From Hwanghaeella sp964350445 (GTDB lineage: Bacteria; Pseudomonadota; Alphaproteobacteria; UBA8366; Aestuariispiraceae), in the NCBI GenBank assembly GCA_964350445.1, contig CAYGKA010000012.1:1-64000 (forward strand): DNA of 64,000 bases, given 5' to 3'. A program made the translations under genes and the position numbers. The notes beneath the pieces were generated by a model, which had not been told where the DNA came from, ran no database searches, and saw nothing but the letters and a program-made list of their open reading frames with translations. Positions 24,800 to 33,037 of this stretch are shown piece by piece (position 1 is the stretch's first letter; every line of letters begins with the position of its first letter).

Positions 24800-25893
24800 G
24801 TCTGAGCCTTGGATTGTATGGCCCCTGGCGTCGGCGGGGTCGATGGCGGCGACGGCGCCAAGCGTCTTTTTTCGGCCGCATCCTTGTAATACAGGGTCGC
24901 CCCCGGATGCAGGGGAATTCCGATCGACCATGCCCCACGGGTTTCGTCCGCGAATTTTGCGTCCGGCGTGTTGCGCTCGAATATTCGTCTTGCGTCGCCA
25001 CGCCACAGTGCCCGGGTGATCTTGCGGATCAGGTCTTCGGGTTGCCGCGCCAAGGTGACCCATTTTGCGCTGATGCTGATGCTGGTCGTCGCGCTGGACA
25101 TTCCGTAGAAGCCCGCCGGAATTTCTGCCGCCGTGATAAAGGGATACTGATTGTAGAGGCGTTCCAATTCCGACGCGTCGATCGACAGGAATCGCAACGG
25201 CACTTCCCGCTGCAGGTCCTTGATCACTTGGTCGGGGACCGCGCCGACGTGGAAGAACGCGTCGATTTGCCCGGCGGCGAGGGCATCCGCGGCTGGGCCG
25301 GGTTTCAAGAAACTTTCGTCTATTTGATCTAGGGTGATGCCGTACACGTCCAAGGCATTGATGGCCGTGGAAACGGTACCGGACCCTTCCGTTCCAAGGG
25401 AGACCTTCTTGCCCGCCAGATCTCCGATGCCCTCGATGCCGGAATCGGCATCGACGACGATATAAAGAACGAAGGAGATCAAATTCGCGATCACCCGCAG
25501 GTCTTCTACCGGGAACAGGTCACTGAACGGCCCGCCGCCCGTATAGGCCCAAAAGGCGATGTCCGATGGAACGATGGCCGATTCCAGATCTCCATCCAGC
25601 ATGGAACGGACGGCTGCGAAGCCGCTTTCCGTTGAAAGGGCGACCGCGATCAGGCCGGGAACGCCGCAAACCTTGGCTTCATCGCAGGCAGGACTGCGCG
25701 GCGGCTTGCTGATGCCTGCCGAAATCGCCGTTCCGAGTGCGTAGGAGGTGGTTGCCGTTGGTCCCGTGCCGATGCGGAAAAAGGTCAGTCCGCCTTCCGC
25801 CGCTTCGGCCGCGTTTTCCCCTCGGCCGCCCAACAGCAAAGCCGCGGCGAGCATCAATGCCGCGATCGGCAGACGGGCGGGAACCGGAGTCAT
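24781..25893 (-). CDS. TAXI-family TRAP transporter solute receptor
   Basis: A periplasmic substrate-binding protein of about 370 residues. From the ATG at 25893 it opens with a signal peptide (ARLPIAALMLAAALLLGG). A GTG start at 25938 is also possible; neither has a clear ribosome-binding site. FFRIGTGPTATTSYALGTAI is the TAXI-type start of the mature protein, and SPACDEAKVCGVPGLIAVAL carries the Cys pair seen in part of the family. The tail is Pro/Ser/Gln-rich. No TAXI permease (fused DctQM) lies next to it, so it is an orphan that must use a transporter encoded elsewhere. Convergent with and overlapping yedK. Confidence 0.88.
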   Translation of the reverse strand: MTPVPARLPIAALMLAAALLLGGRGENAAEAAEGGLTFFRIGTGPTATTSYALGTAISAGISKPPRSPACDEAKVCGVPGLIAVALSTESGFAAVRSMLDGDLESAIVPSDIAFWAYTGGGPFSDLFPVEDLRVIANLISFVLYIVVDADSGIEGIGDLAGKKVSLGTEGSGTVSTAINALDVYGITLDQIDESFLKPGPAADALAAGQIDAFFHVGAVPDQVIKDLQREVPLRFLSIDASELERLYNQYPFITAAEIPAGFYGMSSATTSISISAKWVTLARQPEDLIRKITRALWRGDARRIFERNTPDAKFADETRGAWSIGIPLHPGATLYYKDAAEKRRLAPSPPSTPPTPGAIQSKAQTQNNDS

Positions 25894-25976
25894 GGCAATG
25901 TCTGGTTTTTGCGTTGCAGCGAAGTTTGCGCTTTTCACAGCATAGCGTCAATGTCGGCGGGCCCAGCGGACCGAAT

Positions 25977-26975
25977 TCAGGCAGGCGGTTCGTAACAGCC
26001 GGCGACGGAGGCGCGCATCCGCACGATTGCGTATAGCATATCGATGGCCGGCGTCTCGATCCCCACAAGACCACCGATTTCCGAGACAACGCCCAGAATG
26101 GCGTCCAACTCGATCGGTCGGCCCTTGTCGAAGTCCTGCAGCATCGAGGTCCGGAACGGCCCCAGTTTTGCGCCTTCGACCAGCCTGTCCTCGATGGTCA
26201 TCGGAAACGCGATGCCGACAGCGTTCGCGACGGCTTGCGTCTCGCGCATGATCCGGCGGCTGACGTCGGAGACCTGAGCATCGGTACAGATCTGTTCCAT
26301 CGTGCCCATGGTCGCGACCGACAGCGGATTGGAATGGACGTTGCCCCAAAGTTTGATCCAAGCGGCCGCCCGAATATCGTCGGCGACCGGTGCATCGAAG
26401 CCGGATCGTTTGAGCAGGTCCGCAACCTTTTGCGTGGCGTCACCGTTCTTTCCGCTGGCGTCGCCGATCAGCAAGGTCTTCGGACCGACGGTATCGACGC
26501 GGCCGGGCGTGGGAATGGACGCGGCTAGATAAACCACGGCGCCCAGCACACGGTCGACCGGGATCAGTTGTCCGATACGTCCGGACGGGTCGCAACTCGT
26601 CAGGTCTCGGTCGGCGATCATCGCCGTCTCCGGACCGGACACACCCTTGCAATACCACCACGGAATCCCGTTGATCGCGGGCATCACGAGAGTATCCGGG
26701 CCGATCAAAGGCGTGAGTGCGGGCAAGGCGTGGATGATCTGATGCGCCTTCGTTGTCAGGATGACGAGGTCCTGCGGGCCGGCCGATGTCGTGTCGTCGG
26801 TCGCTTGGATGGGGACAGTGAAATCCGCGCCCTCGAATTTCACGGTCAACCCTTTGGTGCGAACGGCTTCCAGCATTGCGCCGCGGGCGATCAGGGTCGG
26901 CGACAATCCCGCGCGCGCCATCATGCCGGCCACGAAACAGCCGATCGCGCCGGCGCCGAAGACTGCGATCTTCAC
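25977..26975 (-). CDS. 2-dehydropantoate 2-reductase family protein (PanE/ApbA-like)
   Basis: A 332-residue ketopantoate reductase-like enzyme that starts at a GTG (26975; KIAVFGAGAIGCFVAGMMA) with GAGGTGATAAA in front. The N-terminal GxGxxG is the NADP site. TTKAHQI (with the family Lys), WIKLWGNVHSNPL (catalytic Lys and Asn region) and GPFRTSMLQDFDKGRPIELD are conserved. It could serve pantothenate synthesis, but paralogues reduce other 2-oxo acids and no pan gene is adjacent. The C-terminal half matches the longer PanE-like group. Confidence 0.85.
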   Translation of the reverse strand: MKIAVFGAGAIGCFVAGMMARAGLSPTLIARGAMLEAVRTKGLTVKFEGADFTVPIQATDDTTSAGPQDLVILTTKAHQIIHALPALTPLIGPDTLVMPAINGIPWWYCKGVSGPETAMIADRDLTSCDPSGRIGQLIPVDRVLGAVVYLAASIPTPGRVDTVGPKTLLIGDASGKNGDATQKVADLLKRSGFDAPVADDIRAAAWIKLWGNVHSNPLSVATMGTMEQICTDAQVSDVSRRIMRETQAVANAVGIAFPMTIEDRLVEGAKLGPFRTSMLQDFDKGRPIELDAILGVVSEIGGLVGIETPAIDMLYAIVRMRASVAGCYEPPA

Positions 26976-27126
26976 TTTATCACCTCGTTCGAATGGGCGT
27001 TCAGGTGGGGGAAAGGGAACGGGCGAACGCAGCGTTACGACAGATGTCGATCGGCTACGTTCGCCCGCCCTCAAGCCAGACCTCCCCTCTGAATCGCTAG
27101 GGAGCCAGCTGCCATGTGGCTACGAC

Positions 27127-27900
27127 CTAGTGATGCAGGATCTGGCTTAAGAAGAGCTTTGTGCGCTCGGACTGCGGATTATTGAAAAACTCCTCCGGTT
27201 CGTTCTGTTCGATGACTTGTCCGCCATCCATGAAGATGACCCGGTTCGCCACTTTGCGTGCGAATCCCATTTCGTGGGTGACGCAAAGCATGGTCATACC
27301 GGATTCGGCCAAGTCGATCATTGTGTCCAGCACTTCGGAGATCATTTCCGGATCGAGGGCCGATGTCGGTTCATCGAACAGCATGATGGCGGGGTTCATG
27401 CACAGCGAACGCGCGATGGCGACACGCTGTTGTTGACCGCCGGACAACTGCCCCGGAAACTTCTTCGCCTGTTCGGGAATTTTCACCTTTTCCAGGAAAT
27501 GCATGGCGGTTTCCTCGGCTTCCTTCCGAGGTGTTTTGCGAACCCAGATGGGCGCCAGCACGCAATTCTCCAGCACCGTCAGATGCGGGAACAGGTTGAA
27601 GTGCTGGAACACCATGCCAACTTCGCGGCGGATCGCGTCGATGTTTTTCAAGTCGTTTGTCAACTCGATGCCATCGACGAAAATGTCACCCTTCTGATGC
27701 TCCTCCAGCCGGTTGATGCAGCGGATCATCGTCGACTTGCCGGAACCGGACGGGCCGCAGATGACGATACGCTCGCCCCGGTGAACCGTCAGATCGATAT
27801 CCTTCAAGACGTGAAAATCGCCGTACCATTTGTGCATGGAATTGATCTGGATCGCGATTTCGTCGGAAATCTTAAGTCCGGATGCTTGTACTTCAGCCAT
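27127..27900 (-). CDS. aapP: General L-amino-acid ABC transporter, ATP-binding protein
   Basis: A 257-residue ATPase of the polar amino-acid uptake family. Walker A is GPSGSGKST, the signature LSGGQQQR, Walker B IMLFDEPT, and the switch His is in CVTHEM. The ATG at 27900 has GGAGG about 8 bases upstream; the other in-frame ATG, five codons earlier, lacks one. It is the last gene of the aapJQMP set on the reverse strand. Confidence 0.95.
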   Translation of the reverse strand: MAEVQASGLKISDEIAIQINSMHKWYGDFHVLKDIDLTVHRGERIVICGPSGSGKSTMIRCINRLEEHQKGDIFVDGIELTNDLKNIDAIRREVGMVFQHFNLFPHLTVLENCVLAPIWVRKTPRKEAEETAMHFLEKVKIPEQAKKFPGQLSGGQQQRVAIARSLCMNPAIMLFDEPTSALDPEMISEVLDTMIDLAESGMTMLCVTHEMGFARKVANRVIFMDGGQVIEQNEPEEFFNNPQSERTKLFLSQILHH

Positions 27901-27918
27901 AATATTGCCCTCCAAATC

Positions 27919-29226
27919 CTAGCGTTTGTGCCCGGTGTGCAGTTTTTTCTCGAGATAGATCGAGTACCGCGACATACCGAAACAGCAGACCAGGTAGATT
28001 GATCCAACGAAGATGTAGCCCGTGTGTTCCATGCCCAGCCATTGGGTCGACGTGACCGACTGTTTCATGGTCAGCAACAGGTCCAGAAGACCGATGATCG
28101 AAACCAGCGTCGTGTCCTTGAACAGGCCGATGAAGGTGGAAACGATGTTCGGTATGACGATCTTCAAGGCTTGCGGCAGAACCACCAGACGCATCGACAT
28201 ATTGTAGTTCAGACCGAGCGCATCGGCCGCCTCGAACTGCCCCTTTGGAATGGCCTGCAGCCCGCCGCGAACGACCTCCGCCATATAGGCAGACGAGAAC
28301 AGCGACATGCCGACCAGCGCCCTGACCAGGTTGTCGAAGTCCACCCCTTCGGGCAGGAACAGCGGCAACATGAACTGGGCCATGAACAGGACGGTAATCA
28401 GTGGGACGGATCGGATCAGTTCGATGAACCCGATGCAGAGCATCTGGATCAGCGGCATGTTGTTGGCCCGACGCCCCAGCGCCAGCACGATACCGAACGG
28501 CAAGGAAACGCCGATCGCCACCGTCGAGAGGACGAGGGTCAGCATGAAGCCGCCGAACTTGTTCGTCCCGATAACCTCCAGCCCGAATCCGAAGGACAGG
28601 AAGTACATGACGGCAATCACATAGGCGAGGCCGAAGCCGAACATGGACTGCCCGGGATTGTGCTGTTGCTTGCCCCTGAAGCCCAGGAACAGTCCGCCGG
28701 CGCCCAGGGCCAACGAGATGACGATTCCCGCTGTGGACTGCAGCGTCGTCATTTCAATCGGGCCGTGCAGCAATGCCGTGGCGACCCAAGGGAAGATGAA
28801 GAGCATCAGCGGTCCGGCGATTTTCCGGCCCGGAATCTTTTCGAACATCACGGGCAGAAGCCCGATGATCAGCAGGATGCCGGTCAGGTTCGGCCGCCAA
28901 TAGGCTGTGGGGTCATACGGCCCATACATGAATTGGTCGAAACGGGCGTCCACGAACCCCCAGCACGCGCCCACGGGTTCGCCGACATAGCGCTCGAGAC
29001 AATCCTGGAAGTCCTTGGCGTCCCATACAGCCTTCAGAATGGCCCAGTCGAAGATGGCCCAAGCCAGCCACGCGATGAGCCCTGCGGAGACCACTGTCCC
29101 CAAGCCGTAATACCAGGTACTGAACAAGTTCACCCGGATCCAATGAATGGGGCCGACCTCGCTAGCGGGCGGCGGTAGAGCCGGATGCAGTTCGGTTCTT
29201 ACGTACGCGATGTTTTCTTTGGACAT
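27919..29226 (-). CDS. aapM: General L-amino-acid ABC transporter, permease AapM
   Basis: A 435-residue inner-membrane permease. An N-terminal block of several transmembrane segments is followed by the HisM-type domain, with the EAA loop reading GGLQAIPKGQFEAADALGLN. The length and extra N-terminal segments match AapM/BztC. It pairs with AapQ as a heterodimer. The intergenic distances to aapP and aapQ (18 and 3 bases) indicate one operon. Confidence 0.94.
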   Translation of the reverse strand: MSKENIAYVRTELHPALPPPASEVGPIHWIRVNLFSTWYYGLGTVVSAGLIAWLAWAIFDWAILKAVWDAKDFQDCLERYVGEPVGACWGFVDARFDQFMYGPYDPTAYWRPNLTGILLIIGLLPVMFEKIPGRKIAGPLMLFIFPWVATALLHGPIEMTTLQSTAGIVISLALGAGGLFLGFRGKQQHNPGQSMFGFGLAYVIAVMYFLSFGFGLEVIGTNKFGGFMLTLVLSTVAIGVSLPFGIVLALGRRANNMPLIQMLCIGFIELIRSVPLITVLFMAQFMLPLFLPEGVDFDNLVRALVGMSLFSSAYMAEVVRGGLQAIPKGQFEAADALGLNYNMSMRLVVLPQALKIVIPNIVSTFIGLFKDTTLVSIIGLLDLLLTMKQSVTSTQWLGMEHTGYIFVGSIYLVCCFGMSRYSIYLEKKLHTGHKR

Positions 29227-29229
29227 GGC

Positions 29230-30459
29230 TTATCTCTCCACCAGCGCGACGCTCTTGTTGTACCAGTTCATGAACAGTGAAATCACCAGCGAGATCGTGA
29301 GGTAGACCCCCATGGTCATGGCAATGATTTCCACCGCGTTGCCGGTTTGGTTGAGAGAAACGCCCGTGAAGATGTTGACCAGATCGGGATATCCGATGGC
29401 AACGGCGAGCGACGAGTTCTTGGTCAGGTTCAGATACTGGCTGGTCATCGGCGGGACGATGACGCGCATCGCCTGCGGGATGATGACCTTCCGCATCGTG
29501 ATGTTGGGACGAAGCCCGAGGGCGAACGCCGCCTCCGTCTGTCCGTGACTGACCGATTGGATGCCCGAGCGAACTGATTCCGCGATGAAGGCGCCGGTAT
29601 AGACGACAAGCGCCAGCAGAAGCCCCATCATGCCGCCCGGAAGCGTGGCGCCCCCGCGGAGGTTGAACCTACCGGGTTCGGGAAGGTCCCACCCGATCGG
29701 GCCGCCCATGACCAAATACGCGACGACGGGGAACAGGATGAGCATCGCGATCGATGTCAATAGAACGGGGAAGGGCTGTCCTGTCGCGTCCTGTCGCTTC
29801 TTTGCCCATTTGGCGATGAAGACGATCCCGACGATCGCGAGTGCGAATGCGATCGGGATGGCCTGCCAGCCGGGATTCAGAATTGCGTTCGGATAGTTGA
29901 TGCCGCGTTGGGAGATGAAGACCATATCCAGGCCAAAGAGGTTGAACGCCCCCAATTCCCGCTTGCCGTCGATCGTTTCGAACAATTCCGGCAATGTCAG
30001 CCAAACCGCAAAATACCAAATGAAAATATGAAGCAGCAGCGGAATGTTCCGCATAACTTCGACATAGCAGGACGCCAGAAAATTGATCAGCGGGTTCTTG
30101 CTCAATCGCAGAACCCCCATAATGAACCCGACGATCGTCGCCAGGACCACACCAATCGCGGAAATCACCAGCGTATTCACCAGGCCGAGAAAGAACACGT
30201 CGCCGTGGGTTGACGAGTTCACGTCGAAATCAGTGAGATTGAACTCCGCACTCGTCGGATTGAATCCGGCGATTTGGCTCAAGAACCCGAAACCCGGGCT
30301 CAATCCCCGCGACGCCATGTTCGTGGCCGTGTTATTTACGATATAGCCGATAAATGCGACGAAAAGCGAAATCACCAGCACCTGCATGATGATTGCTCTC
30401 GTGCGTCTATCGTACCACCAACTTGCGCCGCCTCCGGCGCGTTCGGCTTCGACCGCCAT
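29230..30459 (-). CDS. aapQ: General L-amino-acid ABC transporter, permease AapQ
   Basis: A 409-residue permease with AapQ/BztB length. An N-terminal transmembrane segment is followed by a periplasmic loop of about 60 residues and the HisM domain. The EAA loop is SGIQSVSHGQTEAAFALGLR. It lies 3 bases upstream of aapM. The 383-base gap to aapJ holds two strong hairpins, so permease expression is probably set below that of the binding protein. Confidence 0.94.
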   Translation of the reverse strand: MAVEAERAGGGASWWYDRRTRAIIMQVLVISLFVAFIGYIVNNTATNMASRGLSPGFGFLSQIAGFNPTSAEFNLTDFDVNSSTHGDVFFLGLVNTLVISAIGVVLATIVGFIMGVLRLSKNPLINFLASCYVEVMRNIPLLLHIFIWYFAVWLTLPELFETIDGKRELGAFNLFGLDMVFISQRGINYPNAILNPGWQAIPIAFALAIVGIVFIAKWAKKRQDATGQPFPVLLTSIAMLILFPVVAYLVMGGPIGWDLPEPGRFNLRGGATLPGGMMGLLLALVVYTGAFIAESVRSGIQSVSHGQTEAAFALGLRPNITMRKVIIPQAMRVIVPPMTSQYLNLTKNSSLAVAIGYPDLVNIFTGVSLNQTGNAVEIIAMTMGVYLTISLVISLFMNWYNKSVALVER

Positions 30460-30842
30460 TTTCTTACCTCGCCTCTACGTCACCCAATAAAACCTGTTCG
30501 TATCATTTTTGGTAACCAGCCCATCTGATCCGTAGGCCTTTGGTTCCCTAAGTCTGTCACCGGGCGTTTCGCTATCGGCCCGGAAAGTCCATTCCTCCCC
30601 CACTTGAACTACGCTGCGTAAAATCGACAAACGAAATACGGATTAAATTAGAATTTTAACACACGCCCGAGGCCTGAAATTCGCGGCCGGTAGCGCCAGT
30701 CTGCAAGGATTCGCCAGTCAGCAAGAGTTTCGAAGGAAGCGTGCCCGGAAACGACACGAGGCGGGCCATCGGCGCAGTTTCGCCGAAGACCCGCCTCGCA
30801 CTTAGGCTATTTCACAACAAGCCCCGTTCGGTAAGCTTGTTC
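30460..30842. other. 383-base aapJ-aapQ gap
   Basis: No gene is seen. The gap carries the two hairpins described separately, near its aapJ end. An AT-rich stretch around 30615-30665 (AAATTAGAATTTTAACAC) could hold a secondary promoter for aapQMP; this is inference from composition only. Confidence 0.4.
30758..30797 (-). terminator. Hairpin between aapJ and aapQ
   Basis: The outer arms GAGGCGGG (30758-30765) and CCCGCCTC (30790-30797) enclose an inner CGGCG/CGCCG stem with loop CAGTTT. No long T-run follows on the reverse strand, so it may be an attenuator or mRNA-stabilising structure rather than a full terminator. Confidence 0.5.
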
Positions 30843-30854
30843 TTACCGGAACGG
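30824..30854 (-). repeat. Hairpin over the aapJ stop codon
   Basis: CCGTTC-GGTAAG (30824-30835) pairs with CTTACC-(G)-GAACGG (30842-30854). This is a 12-bp stem with one bulge and a 6-base loop, and the aapJ stop codon lies within it. Such 3' hairpins commonly protect binding-protein mRNA from exonucleases. Confidence 0.55.
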
Positions 30855-31856
30855 CGGGGAATACAGGATCCCGCCCTTGGTCCACAGCGCGTTCACGCCA
30901 CGGGCCAGACCGAGAGCCGTATTCGGGCCGATGTTACGGTCATAGCTTTCGCCATAGTTGCCAACCGCTGCAATCGCGCGGGCAGCCCACTCGTTGTCCA
31001 GACCGATCATCGTGCCGAGATCGCCTTCAACGCCCATCAGACGACGGATTTCCGGGTTGTTGGAACCCTTCATCTGTTCAACGTTGGCGGCGGTAACGCC
31101 CAGCTCTTCGGCCGTGATCATCGCGTTCAGCGTCCAGCGAGCGATATCGCCCCATTGGTTGTCGCCATGGCGAACCAGCGGGCCGAGAGGCTCCTTGGAG
31201 ATGATTTCCGGCAGAACAACGTGCTCGTCCGGATTGGACAGAACGACACGTGTCGCGGCCAGACCCGACCGGTCGGTCGTGTAAACGTCGCAGGCACCGC
31301 TTTCGTAGTTCTGGCGGGCTTCGGCGTTGTCTTCGATGACGATCGGCGTGAAGGTCATGTTGTTGGCGCGGAAGTAGTCGGCCAAGTTCAACTCGGTCGT
31401 CGTACCGGTCTGAATGCAGACGGAAGCGCCGTCCAGTTCCAGGGCGGATTTGACGCCGAGATCGGCCTTCACCATGAAGCCCTGGCCGTCATAGTAGTTG
31501 ACGCCGATGAACTCGAAACCGAGGTCGGTGTCACGGCTGAAGGTCCACGTGGTGTTACGGGCCAGAACGTCGATTTCGCCGGACTGCAACGCGGGGAAGC
31601 GCGTCTTACCGGTGGTCGGCGTAAACTTGACCGCTTTCGGGTCGCCGAGAACGGCGGCGGCCATGGCGCGGCAGAAGTCGACGTCGAAGCCGGCCCACTC
31701 GCCCTTGTCGTCGGGCGACGCGAAACCGGCGAGACCGGTCGTCACGCCACAATCGATGTAACCTTTTGCCTTCACGTCATCGAGCGTCCCAGCGCTCGCA
31801 ACGGTCGAGCACAGCAGCGATGCTGCGCCCGCAGTCAGAAGGGTTTTGAGCTTCAT
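30843..31856 (-). CDS. aapJ: General L-amino-acid ABC transporter, substrate-binding protein AapJ
   Basis: A 337-residue periplasmic protein with a signal peptide (LLTAGAASLLCSTVASAG, cleavage after ASA). The mature part shows the AapJ/BztA pattern: GYIDCGVTTGLAGFASPDDK, GEWAGFDVDFCRAMAAAVLG, RNTTWTFSRDT and CDVYTTDRSGLA. Two Cys pairs may form disulfides. It is the first gene of the operon and is separated from aapQ by stable hairpins, which fits excess production of the receptor. Confidence 0.95.
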   Translation of the reverse strand: MKLKTLLTAGAASLLCSTVASAGTLDDVKAKGYIDCGVTTGLAGFASPDDKGEWAGFDVDFCRAMAAAVLGDPKAVKFTPTTGKTRFPALQSGEIDVLARNTTWTFSRDTDLGFEFIGVNYYDGQGFMVKADLGVKSALELDGASVCIQTGTTTELNLADYFRANNMTFTPIVIEDNAEARQNYESGACDVYTTDRSGLAATRVVLSNPDEHVVLPEIISKEPLGPLVRHGDNQWGDIARWTLNAMITAEELGVTAANVEQMKGSNNPEIRRLMGVEGDLGTMIGLDNEWAARAIAAVGNYGESYDRNIGPNTALGLARGVNALWTKGGILYSPPFR

Positions 31857-32273
31857 TATGCAGATACCCCTATATCCTCAGGTTTAAGAACCTACGCGGC
31901 TTCAACGCCCGACCGACCTAACGGCGTGCGGCCCGACAGAAGCGGGAATGCAAGCACTGCAATGGAATCGGTCAAGTAAAGAAGCCCCCTAGCTTAAAGC
32001 CGGTTGGCTGGTAATTTCGCCCGCGCCCCCTGGATCTGATGCCCTGGGTGGCCGGGCCCCAGCCTTCCGCCTGAATTAAGAGTGGCACCGCAAATCTGGT
32101 TTGGCCAGACGTTAATTTGCTGATTGTTGCCGATTTGTGGCCCTATTCGTGAGTTCAGCGAACAAACGGCACCGTTCTGCGGGGGTGCAGTCCGGGATTC
32201 AGCAGGTTTTGGCGCTTTGGCATGGATTCTGCTTTCCATTTTCGTGCGGCTAATTCCGCAGGAGGATTGAACT
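31857..32273. promoter_or_regulatory. 417-base aapJ upstream region with candidate promoter
   Basis: No gene is seen. On the reverse strand TTGACC (31975-31970) and TGCATT (31952-31947) are spaced 17 bases and point at aapJ, a fair -35 but a weak -10. GGAGG stands close before the plus-strand gene at 32274. No convincing sigma-54 site was found. Confidence 0.3.
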
Positions 32274-32690
32274 ATGCTTATTCGTAAAGACAGCCCCGCA
32301 GAAGCGGATCCGGATGTCGGGTTCTCCCGGGCGGCCGATGAGGAGCACCTGATCGACGACCTGGCACGACCCTTTCTGGATCTTGCGCAAAAATTCGAAA
32401 CGGCCCAACGGAACGAGGTCGATACCGAGACGTGGTATGCGATCCTGGATGCGAACGTCTTCTTCTGGCGGTTCGTGGCAAACTATTTGCCCGGACAATT
32501 GGACAAGACGGCGTCCGCTGAAACCGGCGAAATGCTGGTCCGCATCGGCGATTTCATGCAGCACGCCTGCCTGAAGCTTCGGCGCGGTCGTGACGATGTA
32601 CTGGAACAGCGCGTGATCGAACTGAACCTGAACATGTGCGGACAGATATTGAGCCTGCGGCAGGAAATGCTTGGCCTGCAGGAGGCATGA
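32274..32690 (+). CDS. Hypothetical protein with weak FlaF-like pattern
   Basis: A 138-residue, mostly helical protein. The ATG follows GCAGGAGGATTGAACT, an excellent ribosome-binding site, so it is very likely translated. The middle and end (DANVFFWRFVANYL, then LVRIGDFMQHACLKLRRGRD and a VIELNLNMCGQIL helix) follow the order of the flagellin regulator FlaF: W-x-x, long helix, then an IEINR-like helix. Identity is too low to be sure. No flagellar gene is nearby. If not FlaF-like it is an unknown helical protein. Flanked by the aapJ promoter and a hairpin at 32711-32733. Confidence 0.6.
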   Translation: MLIRKDSPAEADPDVGFSRAADEEHLIDDLARPFLDLAQKFETAQRNEVDTETWYAILDANVFFWRFVANYLPGQLDKTASAETGEMLVRIGDFMQHACLKLRRGRDDVLEQRVIELNLNMCGQILSLRQEMLGLQEA

Positions 32691-33037
32691 GACGCTATGG
32701 CGGGCCTGTTTGGTGCTGTTGAGGGCAGCACCATCCAGGGCCGCTAAAGCCTCTCACCCGTAATTCCGCATTCCGCCGATTGCCGGTGGTTCGGACTGTG
32801 ATGTTGAAGGATGGACTGTGTCCGGCCGACTCGGCACGTCGGCGCTGGCCGCCGCACGATGACGTGATCTGCGGTCAACAGTGAATTCCGCCCGAGGGCG
32901 GAGAAACCGGCCATCCAGCCGTTGCTCCCCACACTTCTGCACCTATGATGTCTTCCGGCGGCCTTTGGCCGGCGGCACAATCATATCCAAGCATATCAAA
33001 GTGAAGGCCGGTACAGCCGGCCTCCGGGGGAGAAGCG
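32691..33037. promoter_or_regulatory. 347-base leader region of the sugar-acid genes
   Basis: No gene is seen. A tandem direct repeat CATATCCAAG-CATATCAAAG (32982-33001, 10-base period) is followed by a hairpin AGGCCGG-TACAG-CCGGCCT (33005-33023), which ends just before the GGGGGAG ribosome-binding site of the DenD-like gene. The repeat could be an operator, and the hairpin could affect translation or end an upstream transcript. Confidence 0.4.
32711..32733 (+). terminator. Hairpin downstream of the hypothetical gene
   Basis: TGGTGCTG (32711-32718) and CAGCACCA (32726-32733) form a perfect 8-bp stem with loop TTGAGGG, 20 bases past the stop codon. No T-run follows. Confidence 0.4.

Noticed and set aside
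28024..29178. A 384-codon plus-strand frame
   Set aside because: Antisense to aapM, rich in Gln, His and Asp as expected for the complement of a hydrophobic GC-rich gene.
30741..31979. A 412-codon plus-strand frame
   Set aside because: Antisense to aapJ; no family motif and skewed composition.
31857..32273. A sigma-54 promoter for aapJ
   Set aside because: TTGGCC and TTTGCT occur, but the GG-GC spacing is 14 rather than 10 bases, and the orientation points away from aapJ.
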